64,000 nt of DNA from JAJEDW01 sp963555775 (GCA_963555775.3 CAUVWY020000009.1:992001-1056000); one strand, 5' to 3'; numbered from the stretch's first letter, positions 10,122 to 19,732 are shown. Numbers and translations: made by a program. Notes: generated by a model from the letters alone, not told the origin.

Positions 10122-12347
10122 ATGGTTAGAAGAACATCACTGCTTGCTGTCCTGTTTCTGGGCGTTTCCGCCGCCGTGTTCGCGCAGGGTCCCCGCCAGG
10201 TGGCGATGGGCGACTGGCCCGAACTGCGCGGTCCGCACCGCGATGGGACCTCGCCCGAAACCGGCCTGCCTGAAACTTGGGAACTCGACGGCGAGAACTT
10301 CCTGTGGCGCGCGCCCTACGGCGGGCGTTCGGCGCCGGTCGTCATGGGCGATCGCGTTTACGTGCAGAATCCTTCGGGGCGGGGCACCGAACTGCAAGAA
10401 CGGGTGATGGCTCTGGACGCCAACACCGGGGAACCGATCTGGGAGCACAAGTTCAACATCTTTCAGAGCGACGTGCCTTCGCATCGCGTGGGATGGGCGT
10501 CGCCGTCGGTGGACCCGGAAACCGGGAACGTCTATGCGATGAGCGGCGGCGCGATGGCGATCGCACTCGACCCGGACGGGCAGGAACTGTGGAGGCGGTC
10601 TTTCGGCGAGGAGTGGGCCGCGTTCACCACGCACGGCGGCCGGACCGGATCTCCCTTGATCGACGGCGATCTGGTCATCGTGTCAGCCGCAATTTCCAGT
10701 TGGGGCGACAACTGGAACCGCGCGCATCGCCTGGTCGCGCTCGATAAACGCACCGGTGACATCGTGTACGCCTCGGCGCCCGGCACCCGTCCATTCGATA
10801 CGGCGTACGCGCCCCCAACCATCGTAACCATCGGCGGTCAGCGCCTGTTGATCCAGGGTCTGGGCAACGGCGGCGTGCATGCGATCAAGCCGCAGACCGG
10901 CGAAGTGGTCTGGAGTTTCCCGGCCGCTCAGCGCGCCGTCAACACCGGCGTCGTCGTCAGGGGCGACATGGTGTACATGTCTCACGGCGACGAGAACCTC
11001 GAGGGCAACGAGTTGGGGATGATTGCCGCGATTGCCGGCAACCGCACCGGCGAGATCGCCGAAACAGTTTGGGACGTGAAAGGAATGGAGTTCGGATACT
11101 CGTCTCCCGTTCTCGACGGCGACCGCCTGTACCAGATTGACACCGGTTCGACTCTGCACGCGTTCGACGCCGATAGCGGGGATCATCTTTGGGAACTTCC
11201 GCTGGGTAACGCGCAACGCGGCAATCTTGTGCTGGCTGACGGCAAGCTTTATGTGGGAACCAACGGCGGCAGCTTTTTCATCATCCGCCCGGGCGAAACC
11301 GAAGGCGAGGTGCTGAGCCGGGTCACCCTGCCGGTGTCGACCAACAGTTGCTGCGGATCCGAAGGGACCGCCGAACAGATTGTCGCGGGGGCCGCTGTTT
11401 CGCGCGGACGCGTGTTTTTTGTGACCAGCGATGCCGTGTACGCGATTGGATCGAGCCAAGCCGCCAACCTGACAGGCTTTGCGGTGAATGAGCCGGCCCA
11501 GACCGGTCAGGGCGCCGCGACCCACATGCAGATCGTCCCCACCGAAATGGTTCTGGATTCGGGCGAGACCGTAAATCTGCGCGCCCGTTTGTTCGACGCC
11601 CAGGGCGGTTTCCTGCGCGAAGTGGATGCCGACTGGTCGCTGGACGGTCTGGAAGGCAGCGTATCCGATGATGGGGTATTCACGGTTTCAAACGATCCCG
11701 CGTTCCAGGCGGGTTTGATTCGGGCCAGCGCCGAAGGACTGGCCGGTGTGTCCCGCGCCCGCGTCGTGCATCCGTTCCCGATCGAAGAAGACTTCGAAGC
11801 GTACTCCGACGGTGACCTGCCCCCGGGTTGGGTGAACGCTCAGGCCGGGCGGTTCACGATCTCGACGCTCGAAGGCAACAGGGTGTTCGAAAAACCGCCC
11901 GACAACACCATCTTCGGGCGGGCTCGCATGTTCTTCGGGTCGCCCGAGATGTCCGACTACACGTTCCAGGCGGATGTCCGCGCGCCAACCCTCCGCCGCC
12001 AGCAGGCCGATGTGGGTATCACGGCCCAAACCTACGCGCTGGTCCTGTACGGTACGACTCGAAGGCTGAAGCTGGAGCCGTGGGAGCCCGAGATCGAACG
12101 CACCGTAACGGTGCCCTTTACCTGGGCGCCGGACGCTTGGTATCGGATGAAGCTGCGCGTGGAGAATCTGCCCGACGGACAGGTCCGCGCTCGGGGCAAG
12201 GCATGGGCTGTGGGCGAGCCCGAGCCGGATGAATGGATGATCGACCGGGTAGACCCGATCGGCAACCGTACGGGGTCGCCGGGTCTGTTCCTGGACGCCG
12301 AGTACGGCGCCTATCTGGACAACTTCGTATTAACCGCCAACGAGTAG
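10122..12347 (+). CDS. Exported PQQ-like propeller with C-terminal Ig-like and LamG-like regions (2 of 4)
   Basis: 741 residues from the ATG at 10122, where a signal peptide (MVRRTSLLAVLFLGVSAAVFAQ) begins with GAGGA upstream. Residues about 30-450 are a PQQ_2-type propeller (DWPELRGPHRDGTS, many ALDxxTGxxxW blades). Next comes a bacterial Ig-like segment of about 80 residues (MVLDSGETVNLRARLFD). A jelly-roll-like C-terminus then starts at the FEAYSDGDLPPGW segment and resembles LamG/DUF1080-type sugar-binding modules. The extra domains distinguish it from its three neighbours and suggest binding to a surface polymer or glycan. Transcribed from the promoter at 10032-10061; the next propeller gene starts 26 bases after its stop. 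Confidence 0.85.
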   Translation: MVRRTSLLAVLFLGVSAAVFAQGPRQVAMGDWPELRGPHRDGTSPETGLPETWELDGENFLWRAPYGGRSAPVVMGDRVYVQNPSGRGTELQERVMALDANTGEPIWEHKFNIFQSDVPSHRVGWASPSVDPETGNVYAMSGGAMAIALDPDGQELWRRSFGEEWAAFTTHGGRTGSPLIDGDLVIVSAAISSWGDNWNRAHRLVALDKRTGDIVYASAPGTRPFDTAYAPPTIVTIGGQRLLIQGLGNGGVHAIKPQTGEVVWSFPAAQRAVNTGVVVRGDMVYMSHGDENLEGNELGMIAAIAGNRTGEIAETVWDVKGMEFGYSSPVLDGDRLYQIDTGSTLHAFDADSGDHLWELPLGNAQRGNLVLADGKLYVGTNGGSFFIIRPGETEGEVLSRVTLPVSTNSCCGSEGTAEQIVAGAAVSRGRVFFVTSDAVYAIGSSQAANLTGFAVNEPAQTGQGAATHMQIVPTEMVLDSGETVNLRARLFDAQGGFLREVDADWSLDGLEGSVSDDGVFTVSNDPAFQAGLIRASAEGLAGVSRARVVHPFPIEEDFEAYSDGDLPPGWVNAQAGRFTISTLEGNRVFEKPPDNTIFGRARMFFGSPEMSDYTFQADVRAPTLRRQQADVGITAQTYALVLYGTTRRLKLEPWEPEIERTVTVPFTWAPDAWYRMKLRVENLPDGQVRARGKAWAVGEPEPDEWMIDRVDPIGNRTGSPGLFLDAEYGAYLDNFVLTANE

Positions 12348-12372
12348 CGATTCGGGAAGGTTCGTACCAATC

Positions 12373-13821
12373 ATGACAAGGCACTTTTCAAGATCTTTGG
12401 CAATTTTGGCGACCGCGCTGATGGTGGTGACGATGACCGCGCCCGCCCCGATGTCGGCGGGCGAGCCCGGAACCGGCGAATGGCCCATGTGGGGCGGCAC
12501 TGCCGACCGAAACATGGTGTCGGAGATGACCGGCCTGCCCACCGAGTGGGACGTCGACAGCGGGATGAACGTTCGCTGGGTGGCCGAACTGGGTTCGCAG
12601 AGTTACGGCAACCCGGTCGTTGCCAGCGGCATGGTTTTTGTGGGCACCAACAACGAACTCGAGAGAGATCCGAACCAGCCCGGCGACCGTGGCGTGCTGA
12701 TGGCGTTCCGCGAAACCGATGGCGAATTTCTGTGGCAGCAGACCCACGCCAAGCTCGAAGCCGGCCGGGCCAACGACTGGCCGTTTCAGGGCGTGGCATC
12801 GTCGCCGCTGGTCGACGGTGAAGTGCTCTATTACACGTCCAATCGGGGTGTGGTGACCGCCCTCGACATCAACGGATTTCGCGATGGCGAAAACGACGGC
12901 CCGATCACCGACGAAGAACTGACCGGTGAATTCGATGCCGACGTTATTTGGGAATTCGACATGCTTGAAGAAGTGGGTTCCTATCCCCACAACCTGTCGA
13001 ATTCTTCGCCGGTCATGTGGGGCGACCTGCTATTTGTAAGCACGGCCAACGGACACGACGAAAGCCACGTCAACGTTCCTTCGCCGCTTGCGCCGTCCAT
13101 CGTCGCAGTCAACAAGACCACCGGCGAATACGTTTGGGAAGACAACTCGGTTGAAGACCGCATCCTGCACGGCCAGTGGTCGACTCCCTCGGTCGGCACG
13201 ATCGGCGGCGTCGTTCAGGTGGTATCGGGTCAGGGCGACGGTTGGGTTCGCGGCTATGTCGCCGAAACCGGCGAAAAGCTCTGGGAGTTCGATACCAACC
13301 CGAAGGACTCGGAATGGCCCCGAACGCGCAACGAGTTGATTTCCACTCCCGTGATCGTCGGCGGCGTGGTGTATCTGGCCAATGGTCAGGATCCGGAACA
13401 CGGTGAGGGCGTGGGGCATTTTTACGCGATCGACGGCACCGAGCGTGGAGACATCACCGAAAGCGGTCTGATCTGGCATTACGACGACATCCGTCGTTCG
13501 ATATCGACGGCCGCCGTCGTGGACGGCTTGGTCTATATGGCGGATTTCAGCGGCTTCCTCCATTGCCTGGACGCCGAAACCGGCGAACCGCTCTGGGTGT
13601 ACGACACGTTCGCCGCGGTTTGGGGTTCCCCATTCGTTGTCGACGGCAAGGTCTACCTTGGCGACGAAGACGGCGATATCGTTGTTTTGGAACATGGAAG
13701 GGAAATGGAAGTCCTGGCCGAGATGAACATGGGGTCGGCCGTGTACGCGACCGTTGTGCCGGCAAACGGCGCCCTGATCCTGAACAACCGCAACGAACTG
13801 TTCTCGCTCGCGTTGGAGTAG
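12373..13821 (+). CDS. Exported PQQ-like beta-propeller protein (3 of 4)
   Basis: 482 residues with a signal peptide (SLAILATALMVVTMTAPAP) followed by the family opening GEWPMWGGTADRNMVS and blades such as LHCLDAETGEPLWVYDTF. Only 25 bases separate it from the previous propeller gene, so they form one operon. Parts of the sequence (WDVDSGMNVRWVAELGSQSYGNPVV) resemble secreted PQQ-binding-like propellers common in Acidobacteriota and Planctomycetota. No catalytic residue can be assigned. Confidence 0.85.
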   Translation: MTRHFSRSLAILATALMVVTMTAPAPMSAGEPGTGEWPMWGGTADRNMVSEMTGLPTEWDVDSGMNVRWVAELGSQSYGNPVVASGMVFVGTNNELERDPNQPGDRGVLMAFRETDGEFLWQQTHAKLEAGRANDWPFQGVASSPLVDGEVLYYTSNRGVVTALDINGFRDGENDGPITDEELTGEFDADVIWEFDMLEEVGSYPHNLSNSSPVMWGDLLFVSTANGHDESHVNVPSPLAPSIVAVNKTTGEYVWEDNSVEDRILHGQWSTPSVGTIGGVVQVVSGQGDGWVRGYVAETGEKLWEFDTNPKDSEWPRTRNELISTPVIVGGVVYLANGQDPEHGEGVGHFYAIDGTERGDITESGLIWHYDDIRRSISTAAVVDGLVYMADFSGFLHCLDAETGEPLWVYDTFAAVWGSPFVVDGKVYLGDEDGDIVVLEHGREMEVLAEMNMGSAVYATVVPANGALILNNRNELFSLALE

Positions 13822-13980
13822 ATCAGGGGGGCCGGGGGGCCCGCCTCGCCGCTGGCTTCCGCAGGCAGGTGCTGGCGATTGCCGGGATGGACGCGGCTCC
13901 GTAGCGTTTTGAGCACGGGACCCACCGTCTTTCGGGCGGTCCGGCCCATTTCCGAGCGCGCCAGGGGCAGGAGAAGAGGG

Positions 13981-15099
13981 ATGCAACAGAGGCAGGTCAC
14001 GCCGTGGTTGGGATTGGTGCTTGCGATCTTGCTCGTTCTGCCGCTCGCTGCCCAGAATGCCGCTTCAGACTGGCCCCAGTTTCGCGGCGGCCCCATGCTG
14101 ACCGGCGTGGCCGCCCGACCGGTCAGCGAAGATCTCGAACTCCTGTGGACTCATGACACCGGCGACGCGATCGATTCTTCAGCCGCTATAGTTGAAGGCA
14201 CGGTCTATGTCGGCGTTGGCAACGGCGACCTCATTGCACTCGATTTCGATACCGGCGCACTGAAGTGGACCTATTCCACCGGCAGCTTCATCGCCGAATC
14301 CTCGCCCACCGTCGCCAACGGCACGGTCTATATCGGAGACCTCGACGGTGTGCTCCATGCGGTTCGGGCGGACAACGGCGAGCGCATCTGGACTTTCGAA
14401 ACCGAAACCGAAATCAAGGCGTCGGCCGTGGTCGCCGAAGGCGTCGTCCTGATCGGATCCTACGATACGTTCCTCTACGCGGTTGAAGAATCCACCGGCA
14501 CGCTGCGGTGGAAGGTGCAGACCGACGGTCAACTCCATGCCACGGCCGCCGTCCGCGACGGTCTGGCCTACGTTGCCGGGTGCGACGGCACGTTTCGCGC
14601 CATCCGCGTGGCCGACGGCACCGAGGAATATCAAATCTTTACCGGCGCCTATACGGCCGCCTCCCCGCTGCTGGTGGGCGACCGTGCGTACTTCGGGACC
14701 CATGAATACGAAGTGCTGGCGCTGGACCTGACTGCCCGCGACGTCGTCTGGCGCTACAGCAACCCGGGCCGCGAGTTCCCGTTCTATTCTTCGGCGACTT
14801 ACGTTGACGGCATGGTCGTGACGGGCGGCCGCGACAGGATCGTCCACGCCATCGATGCCGAAACGGGCGAGTCCCGCTGGACCTTCACCACCCGGGCCCG
14901 CGTGGATTCTTCCCCCGTCCTTGCAGGCGACCGCATCTTTGTCGGTTCCAGCGACGGCCGTCTTTACGCCCTGGATCCCACGACCGGCGAGTCCCGATGG
15001 GAATTCAATGCCGGCGCCGCACTCACCGCTTCCCCCGCCGTCGCCCACGGTCGCCTCGTGATCGGCGCGACCGACGGCGTGATCTACGCGTTCGAATAG
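13981..15099 (+). CDS. Exported PQQ-like beta-propeller protein (4 of 4)
   Basis: 372 residues; ATG at 13981 has AGGAGAAGAGGG directly upstream and begins a signal peptide (GLVLAILLVLPLAAQNA). The mature chain is a very regular propeller of about eight blades (VYVGVGNGDLIALDFDTG, LYALDPTTGESRWEF) and nothing else. It resembles BamB/PQQ_2 propellers but lacks the BamB lipobox. Being the simplest of the four, it may represent the ancestral copy of the array. A 159-base gap separates it from gene 3. Function is unknown beyond being an exported scaffold-type propeller. Confidence 0.82.
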   Translation: MQQRQVTPWLGLVLAILLVLPLAAQNAASDWPQFRGGPMLTGVAARPVSEDLELLWTHDTGDAIDSSAAIVEGTVYVGVGNGDLIALDFDTGALKWTYSTGSFIAESSPTVANGTVYIGDLDGVLHAVRADNGERIWTFETETEIKASAVVAEGVVLIGSYDTFLYAVEESTGTLRWKVQTDGQLHATAAVRDGLAYVAGCDGTFRAIRVADGTEEYQIFTGAYTAASPLLVGDRAYFGTHEYEVLALDLTARDVVWRYSNPGREFPFYSSATYVDGMVVTGGRDRIVHAIDAETGESRWTFTTRARVDSSPVLAGDRIFVGSSDGRLYALDPTTGESRWEFNAGAALTASPAVAHGRLVIGATDGVIYAFE

Positions 15100-15271
15100 T
15101 TTCAGGTTGTTACGTTTCCGTGTTCGGTTGGCAACCGCCATCGCACTGCCTACAATCATCGCTCAAGACGGGAGCACTCAAACACGAAGAGCCGGCTAAC
15201 TTCCGATTGGAGCCGCCGTCGGTTGGACCGTCGCGGTGCAACCGCGGTTCGGTAAGTAGAATGATTCGATC

Positions 15272-15775
15272 ATGATTGATGGAATTCCTGTGTTCGTCGC
15301 GTCGATATTGGTGCTGTCGGCGACGTTTTGGGTTGCAATCAGGCCGCGTCGGGCCTTGCTGGTGCCCTTCCTGATTGCCGTGGCTTCCCTTCAACTGGTG
15401 ACCGGGGTGGCAGCAGCCGTGGCCGCGTCTTTTTACGCGATGGCTGGGTTGGCAGGACCAAACTTGTCGTTCGCCGGCGAATTGGCGTGGTTTCTCGCGC
15501 TGTCACTGACGGCTGCCGTGGTTGTGCGCATACCCTACGAGGTCTGGATCCGTAACCGGGGTGCGGGGCCGGTTCAAGAAAAAACCGTATCGGGAAGTTG
15601 GTTCGAGAGAACTGTCGTGCCCATGTCTGTCACTCGCTCATTGCGAGTCAGGAAAGCCGCCTTGCTGGGTCTCTCCTCGATCTTTGCGATGATGCTTCCG
15701 GGGGGAGGAGTCCTCCTCATCCCCGCTATATTTCCTGCGTCTTTGTTTGCCGGGACGCATGATCTGTCGTTCTGA
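15272..15775 (+). CDS. Small multi-pass membrane protein, unknown, possibly truncated
   Basis: 167 residues with four hydrophobic segments: about 5-23 (VFVASILVLSATFWVAI), 29-60, 68-90, and 132-158 (GLSSIFAMMLPGGGVLLIPAIF). I do not recognise the family. No good Shine-Dalgarno precedes the ATG. Its TGA is followed in the same frame by 29 more codons encoding a further hydrophobic helix and an arginine-rich end, so the gene may have lost its last segment through a stop mutation. Confidence 0.55.
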   Translation: MIDGIPVFVASILVLSATFWVAIRPRRALLVPFLIAVASLQLVTGVAAAVAASFYAMAGLAGPNLSFAGELAWFLALSLTAAVVVRIPYEVWIRNRGAGPVQEKTVSGSWFERTVVPMSVTRSLRVRKAALLGLSSIFAMMLPGGGVLLIPAIFPASLFAGTHDLSF

Positions 15776-15865
15776 GTGATCGTTCTCATGTCTAGCCCGG
15801 TCGGCTACGGGCTAGCCGCGTGGGCGTTCCTGGCGATCATTGCGCGCCGGCGAATCCGTGAGTAG
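15776..15865 (+). other. In-frame continuation after the TGA, possible lost last membrane helix
   Basis: Directly after the TGA at 15773-15775, the same frame reads GTG and then encodes VGYGLAAWAFLAIIARRRIRE before a TAG. A hydrophobic stretch followed by positive charges is what the cytoplasmic end of a membrane protein looks like. It could be the original C-terminus of the preceding protein, or a small separate membrane peptide starting at GTG 15776. Confidence 0.35.
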
Positions 15866-16123
15866 TCGGTACGTCACTTCCCCAGCCCGAGATTCTTTCC
15901 GCTCTTGGTAGGGTGGGATGGGTAGAGTGTGGAAAGCGCGCGACACGAAGCGTCATCGGTTTTCCAATTCGGGGGATATGGAATTTCATTGGGCTTTCTC
16001 CTCATTTGCCGCCCTTCGGTGAGGACGTTCACCCTCTATAACGTTCAGCAGGCGAGGGGCCGGGTTTGCGCGGTCGCAAAACGGAAAGATCGCCATCGGG
16101 CGGCGGCAACGCACGGACGACAT

Positions 16124-16741
16124 GTGACATCGCTCCGACAGGGACAGCATCCGGTCAGCGGCGAATTCCAGATCTGGAGTCAGTCAATTGAGCAGGAAGA
16201 ATCGATTCTCAACCTACCCAAACCGACCGACGGCCTTCGGTCGATTCTCAAGAGTCAGGTCCGTGCGTCCCTGGCCATGTTTCGCGATGCGGTGGAGCAG
16301 TGCTCCGATGACTTATGGCTGGACGACGGGCCGCGCAACGCGTTCTGGCAAATCGCGTATCACACTATGTTTATCGGCCACGCGTATCTTCACACGGACT
16401 TCGAGTCGTCGAAGCCATGGGCCGAACATCAGGCCAACGTGCAGCAGCCGGACGGATTGAGGGGGCCCGTGGATGCCGGCAGCTCGTTGCCCAAACTGCC
16501 CGAACCGTATACGCGAGATCAGGTGTTGAGGCTATGCGCCATTTGCGAAGACATGGTCGACTCCGCCATCGACGGATTCGATCTCGAATCTCCGGAGTGC
16601 GGTTTCCCCTGGTACCCGGGTATTTCCAAGCTCGAACACCAACTCATCGCTATCCGGCATATCCAGCATCACACCGCCCAACTTACGGATCGTTTGCGTG
16701 CGGCGCAGAATATCGGTGTGGTTTGGGTTGGTGCGCGGTAA
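16124..16741 (+). CDS. DinB-like four-helix metalloprotein
   Basis: About 205 residues from a GTG at 16124. The frame is open upstream to 15929, but that stretch lacks protein-like composition. The DinB/YfiT-like fold is indicated by the helical opening (SILKSQVRASLAMFRDAV), the His-containing second helix (FWQIAYHTMFIGHAY) and the C-terminal metal-ligand helix (IRHIQHHTAQLTDRL). DinB-family proteins bind a divalent metal and often act as thiol-dependent transferases or damage-response proteins; substrate unknown. The start is the weakest part of the call. Confidence 0.65.
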   Translation: MTSLRQGQHPVSGEFQIWSQSIEQEESILNLPKPTDGLRSILKSQVRASLAMFRDAVEQCSDDLWLDDGPRNAFWQIAYHTMFIGHAYLHTDFESSKPWAEHQANVQQPDGLRGPVDAGSSLPKLPEPYTRDQVLRLCAICEDMVDSAIDGFDLESPECGFPWYPGISKLEHQLIAIRHIQHHTAQLTDRLRAAQNIGVVWVGAR

Positions 16742-16876
16742 GGGCGTATCGCGCGAGCAGCCCCGTCGCGGAAGTGTGCTGGTCCGCATGGTTCAGTGCT
16801 CCCTGAAAAGGCGCCGATCTTCAGTTGGTGCGAATCCCACCCGGCAACTGTTGCTCCAGCCGGAGAGATTCCGCCG

Positions 16877-16905
16877 TTGCGACTTGCCCGGAGTTGGACT
16901 ATACA
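16877..16905 (+). promoter_or_regulatory. Sigma-70-type promoter
   Basis: TTGCGA (16877-16882) and TATACA (16900-16905) are separated by exactly 17 bases. Transcription would begin about 16912, giving a leader of roughly 78 bases before the lipoprotein ATG at 16990. Confidence 0.5.
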
Positions 16906-16989
16906 GGTACCAGACGATGGCGCGGCACCGAGCGCCCCGTGTGTATGTGAATCCGTCGAATTGTCGATATCTCGGGAGACAACGAAACC

Positions 16990-18087
16990 ATGAACACGAA
17001 CAAGAGGATCCTGGGCGTACTGGCCCTGATCGGGGGGTTGACGTTTGCCGGATGCGCCGGCGCATCCGATCAGGAGCCGCAGGCCGAAATCGCGCCCACT
17101 GAAGGAGCAAGCAACGACTGCGAACCGGAAGGGAATCTCACTTATATCTGCGGCTTGGAGAATCCGGAAGATCTGTTGATGCTCGGGGATACCGGATCCA
17201 TCCTTGTCTCGGGGATGAGCGGGGAAGATATCGATGGTCACATCTATCTGGTCAACCCTGAAGATGACAGCTTTCGAGTGTTGTTCCCCGGCGAGATGCC
17301 CGTGCTCGTACACGACGTCGCGGCGTTTCCCGAGTGCCCGGGTCCGTTGAACCTGGACGATTTCTCGGCGCATGGCCTCGCATTGAGGGAGTACGCCGAC
17401 AATCAGTTCCATCTCTACATCACGAGTCACGGCGAGCGGGAAGCGATCGAGGTATTTGATCTGGATGTCAGTGGTGAGAACGTTGCGGCCACCTGGAGAG
17501 GATGTGTCGTGCTTCCGGACAACACCTTCGCCAACAGCGTCGCCATTCTTTCCGATGGTGGCTTCGTCACCACGAAGATGATGGATCCGACGGTCGGTTT
17601 CGGCGCCATTGCGAGTGGGGAGATCACCGGGAACGTCTACGAATGGCACCCGGGTGGAGAGGTCTTCATGATGGAGGGCACCGAGTTGTCCGGCGCGAAC
17701 GGCATCGCCGTCTCTCCCGACGACCGCTTCGTCTATGTGGCAGCCTTCGGCACCCGAGAGATCGTCAGTTTCGATCGCAGTGAATCGCCTGCCGCGAAAT
17801 CCGTGGTGCCGGTCGATATCACCCCCGACAACGTCCGCTGGGGCGATGAAGGGAAACTGCTGACCGCCGGCGGTAACTACGTATCCCCTGAAGAGTGTCA
17901 GGGGCCGGACTGTGCGACGGGCTGGTTGGTCGTTGAAGTGGATGCGGAAACGCTTGAAGTGGCCCGCATCGGCGGCGCGGATCAGAATGTGGCCATCCAG
18001 GGGGTCAGTTCCGCCCTGTCCGTTGGCGATTCTATCTGGGTCGGAACCTTCAATGGGGATCGGGTCGCGTATTTTCCCAAACAGTAA
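16990..18087 (+). CDS. Lipoprotein with SMP-30/gluconolactonase-like beta-propeller
   Basis: 365 residues. The signal ends in a lipobox (LTFAGC, Cys about residue 22), so it is lipid-anchored. The mature part is a six-bladed-propeller-like sequence with the SMP-30/strictosidine-synthase style phrases SGANGIAVSPDDRFVYVA and NSVAILSDGGFVTT. Paired cysteines (CEPEGNLTYIC, ECQGPDC) suggest disulphides outside the cytoplasm. Relatives include lactonases and arylesterases, but the full metal-site pattern could not be confirmed by eye. GGGAG precedes the ATG, and a promoter-like pair lies about 80-110 bases upstream. It appears to be a single-gene unit. Confidence 0.75.
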   Translation: MNTNKRILGVLALIGGLTFAGCAGASDQEPQAEIAPTEGASNDCEPEGNLTYICGLENPEDLLMLGDTGSILVSGMSGEDIDGHIYLVNPEDDSFRVLFPGEMPVLVHDVAAFPECPGPLNLDDFSAHGLALREYADNQFHLYITSHGEREAIEVFDLDVSGENVAATWRGCVVLPDNTFANSVAILSDGGFVTTKMMDPTVGFGAIASGEITGNVYEWHPGGEVFMMEGTELSGANGIAVSPDDRFVYVAAFGTREIVSFDRSESPAAKSVVPVDITPDNVRWGDEGKLLTAGGNYVSPEECQGPDCATGWLVVEVDAETLEVARIGGADQNVAIQGVSSALSVGDSIWVGTFNGDRVAYFPKQ

Positions 18088-18217
18088 TGATCGACTTGAA
18101 CGTTTGCGCCCAAACACGCCGGACGCCAGTCCTGTAGCGGGATAGTGGGGGCGTTGACTGGTTCGCGTTTGGACGATTCACACGATCAAGAATCCCAACC
18201 AACAGAGGATCGATTCG

Positions 18218-19135
18218 ATGATTCACGCCAACGGTCTGTCATGTCGAGCAGCACGGGCATCCGCTGTCGTTCTCGTTTTGCTATGCGCACCGAATTTCGT
18301 CTTTGCCGCGCCCCAACGGGGCGAGCCGGCCGAGGTGCCCGAAGCCGTCAGCGTTCCGCGGCCCAATGCGCAAGGGATCGAAACGGCCGAGCGCAGCCTT
18401 GCGGAGTTTCTGCGCACGGCCGATCCCGAAACACGCGAGATTCTCGAGCGGTACCCCGGCATCCTCGAAGTTAGGGCGCCGCCGGCCAACACGGCGATCA
18501 TTCCAAACCTGGCGCAGCCCTTTCGAGCCAAGCACGAACAGAACCTCGAAGTCGTTCGCGGCGGCGACATCGAGCTTCTCTTGATGGGCGACTCGATTAC
18601 CGATGTCTGGCGGAATACCGACGGCGCTTTCGCCGGGAAGAGTGTTCTCGACGAGTTTTTCGGACACTGGAAGATTGCGAATTTCGGGATCGCCGGCGAC
18701 ACCACCGAGGGCGTGCTCTACCGCCTGGAGAACGGAGAAGGCGAGGGTTTCAGCCCGCGGGCCATCAATTTGATGATCGGCACGAACAATACCCGGCGGA
18801 ACACGGCCGCAGAAATCGCCGAAGGGATCGGCGCCGTTGTGCTGGAGCTGCAGGAGGATTTTCCCGACGCCAAGATCCTGCTCCTGGACGTCTTCCCGCG
18901 AGGACGGGCGATGGATCCGGTGCGCGGAACGATTGCCGAGATCAACGAGACGATATCTCGATTGCATGACGGCGATTCGGTCCACTATCTGGACATCGGC
19001 GACGCGTTCCTAGATGGGGCCGGCAACATCCCGGCCAGCGTCATGAGCGACGGGCTGCACCCGTCGACGGAAGGGTATCGAATCTGGGCCGAGGCCGTTC
19101 GCGAGCCGCTGTCCGAGCTCATGGGCGGGGAATAG
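18218..19135 (+). CDS. Exported SGNH/GDSL-type esterase
   Basis: 305 residues with a signal peptide (ASAVVLVLLCAPNFVFAA). The SGNH blocks are all present: block I LLMGDSITDVW (nucleophile Ser), block II Gly in NFGIAGDTTEGVLYRL, block III IGTNNTRRN, and block V DGLHPSTEGY with catalytic Asp and His. The spacing resembles the platelet-activating-factor acetylhydrolase-like subgroup, which includes acetyl-xylan esterases. It probably removes acyl groups from a sugar polymer or lipid in the periplasm. AGAGGATCG gives a good ribosome-binding site. The following hypothetical gene is close, but with a weak start. Confidence 0.88.
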   Translation: MIHANGLSCRAARASAVVLVLLCAPNFVFAAPQRGEPAEVPEAVSVPRPNAQGIETAERSLAEFLRTADPETREILERYPGILEVRAPPANTAIIPNLAQPFRAKHEQNLEVVRGGDIELLLMGDSITDVWRNTDGAFAGKSVLDEFFGHWKIANFGIAGDTTEGVLYRLENGEGEGFSPRAINLMIGTNNTRRNTAAEIAEGIGAVVLELQEDFPDAKILLLDVFPRGRAMDPVRGTIAEINETISRLHDGDSVHYLDIGDAFLDGAGNIPASVMSDGLHPSTEGYRIWAEAVREPLSELMGGE

Positions 19136-19240
19136 AGACGGAGACCGAACAGTGAATCGAACACGATACCATGTTCAGGGTCGGGACTCTGGGGCAGGCC
19201 TTCGGCAACGCGCCGACTCGAGGCTTCGGGCCCAGAGGCC

Positions 19241-19732
19241 GTGCGCCGGCAGGACCCCGAAACCGCCGCCCGGTTCAGCGGCCACGCCAAGGCGCTGGCT
19301 TACGACCTCGCGTCCTATACCTGGCCCGGCTGGGACGAACCCGGCATCGGCATTCGGACCAGGGACCTTGAGGCCGGGTTCGCGGCGGCCCGACTCAATC
19401 TCCAGCTCGCCGAGGCGCTCGACGTCGGCTCCGAGCCCATGGCCAATGTGTCCTTCATCCTGGCCAGCCACGCGCTGGCTGCCAACGACTACGCCGCCGC
19501 GGCGGACTATTTCGAGGAGTTCGGCGAGATCGCCCGAAACGCGGGCCTCATGGCGCTGTCTCTTCTGGCCGAGGGCTACGGCGTGATCACCGGCGCCGCG
19601 GCCGGCAGCGGCAACCCCGGATCCTACATGCTGGAACCGGTCCGCCAGAAATTTCGGGAAGCCCTCGGCACGGAAGCGGATTTCTGGATCGATCATTTGG
19701 ATACCGCCTGGGGTGTCTTCGTGACGGGTTGA
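19241..19732 (+). CDS. Hypothetical helical protein
   Basis: 163 residues read from GTG at 19241; the frame is open farther upstream but offers no ATG or good ribosome-binding site. Ala-rich paired helices (MANVSFILASHALAANDYAA, ADYFEEFGEIARNAGL) suggest a tetratricopeptide-like fold. No signal peptide is visible, although secreted neighbours would make one plausible, so the true N-terminus may be lost or out of frame. Family not recognised. It lies between the esterase and the methyltransferase on the same strand. Confidence 0.5.
   Translation: MRRQDPETAARFSGHAKALAYDLASYTWPGWDEPGIGIRTRDLEAGFAAARLNLQLAEALDVGSEPMANVSFILASHALAANDYAAAADYFEEFGEIARNAGLMALSLLAEGYGVITGAAAGSGNPGSYMLEPVRQKFREALGTEADFWIDHLDTAWGVFVTG

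Noticed and set aside
16800..16880. Cobalamin-riboswitch-like words (GGTGCGAATCC, CAACTGT, AGCCGGAGA) upstream of the lipoprotein gene
   Set aside because: The order and spacing do not fit the cobalamin consensus, the core forms a simple CAGTT/AACTG hairpin instead, and the best promoter (16877-16905) lies downstream, so the element would not be in that transcript. The gene has no link to B12.
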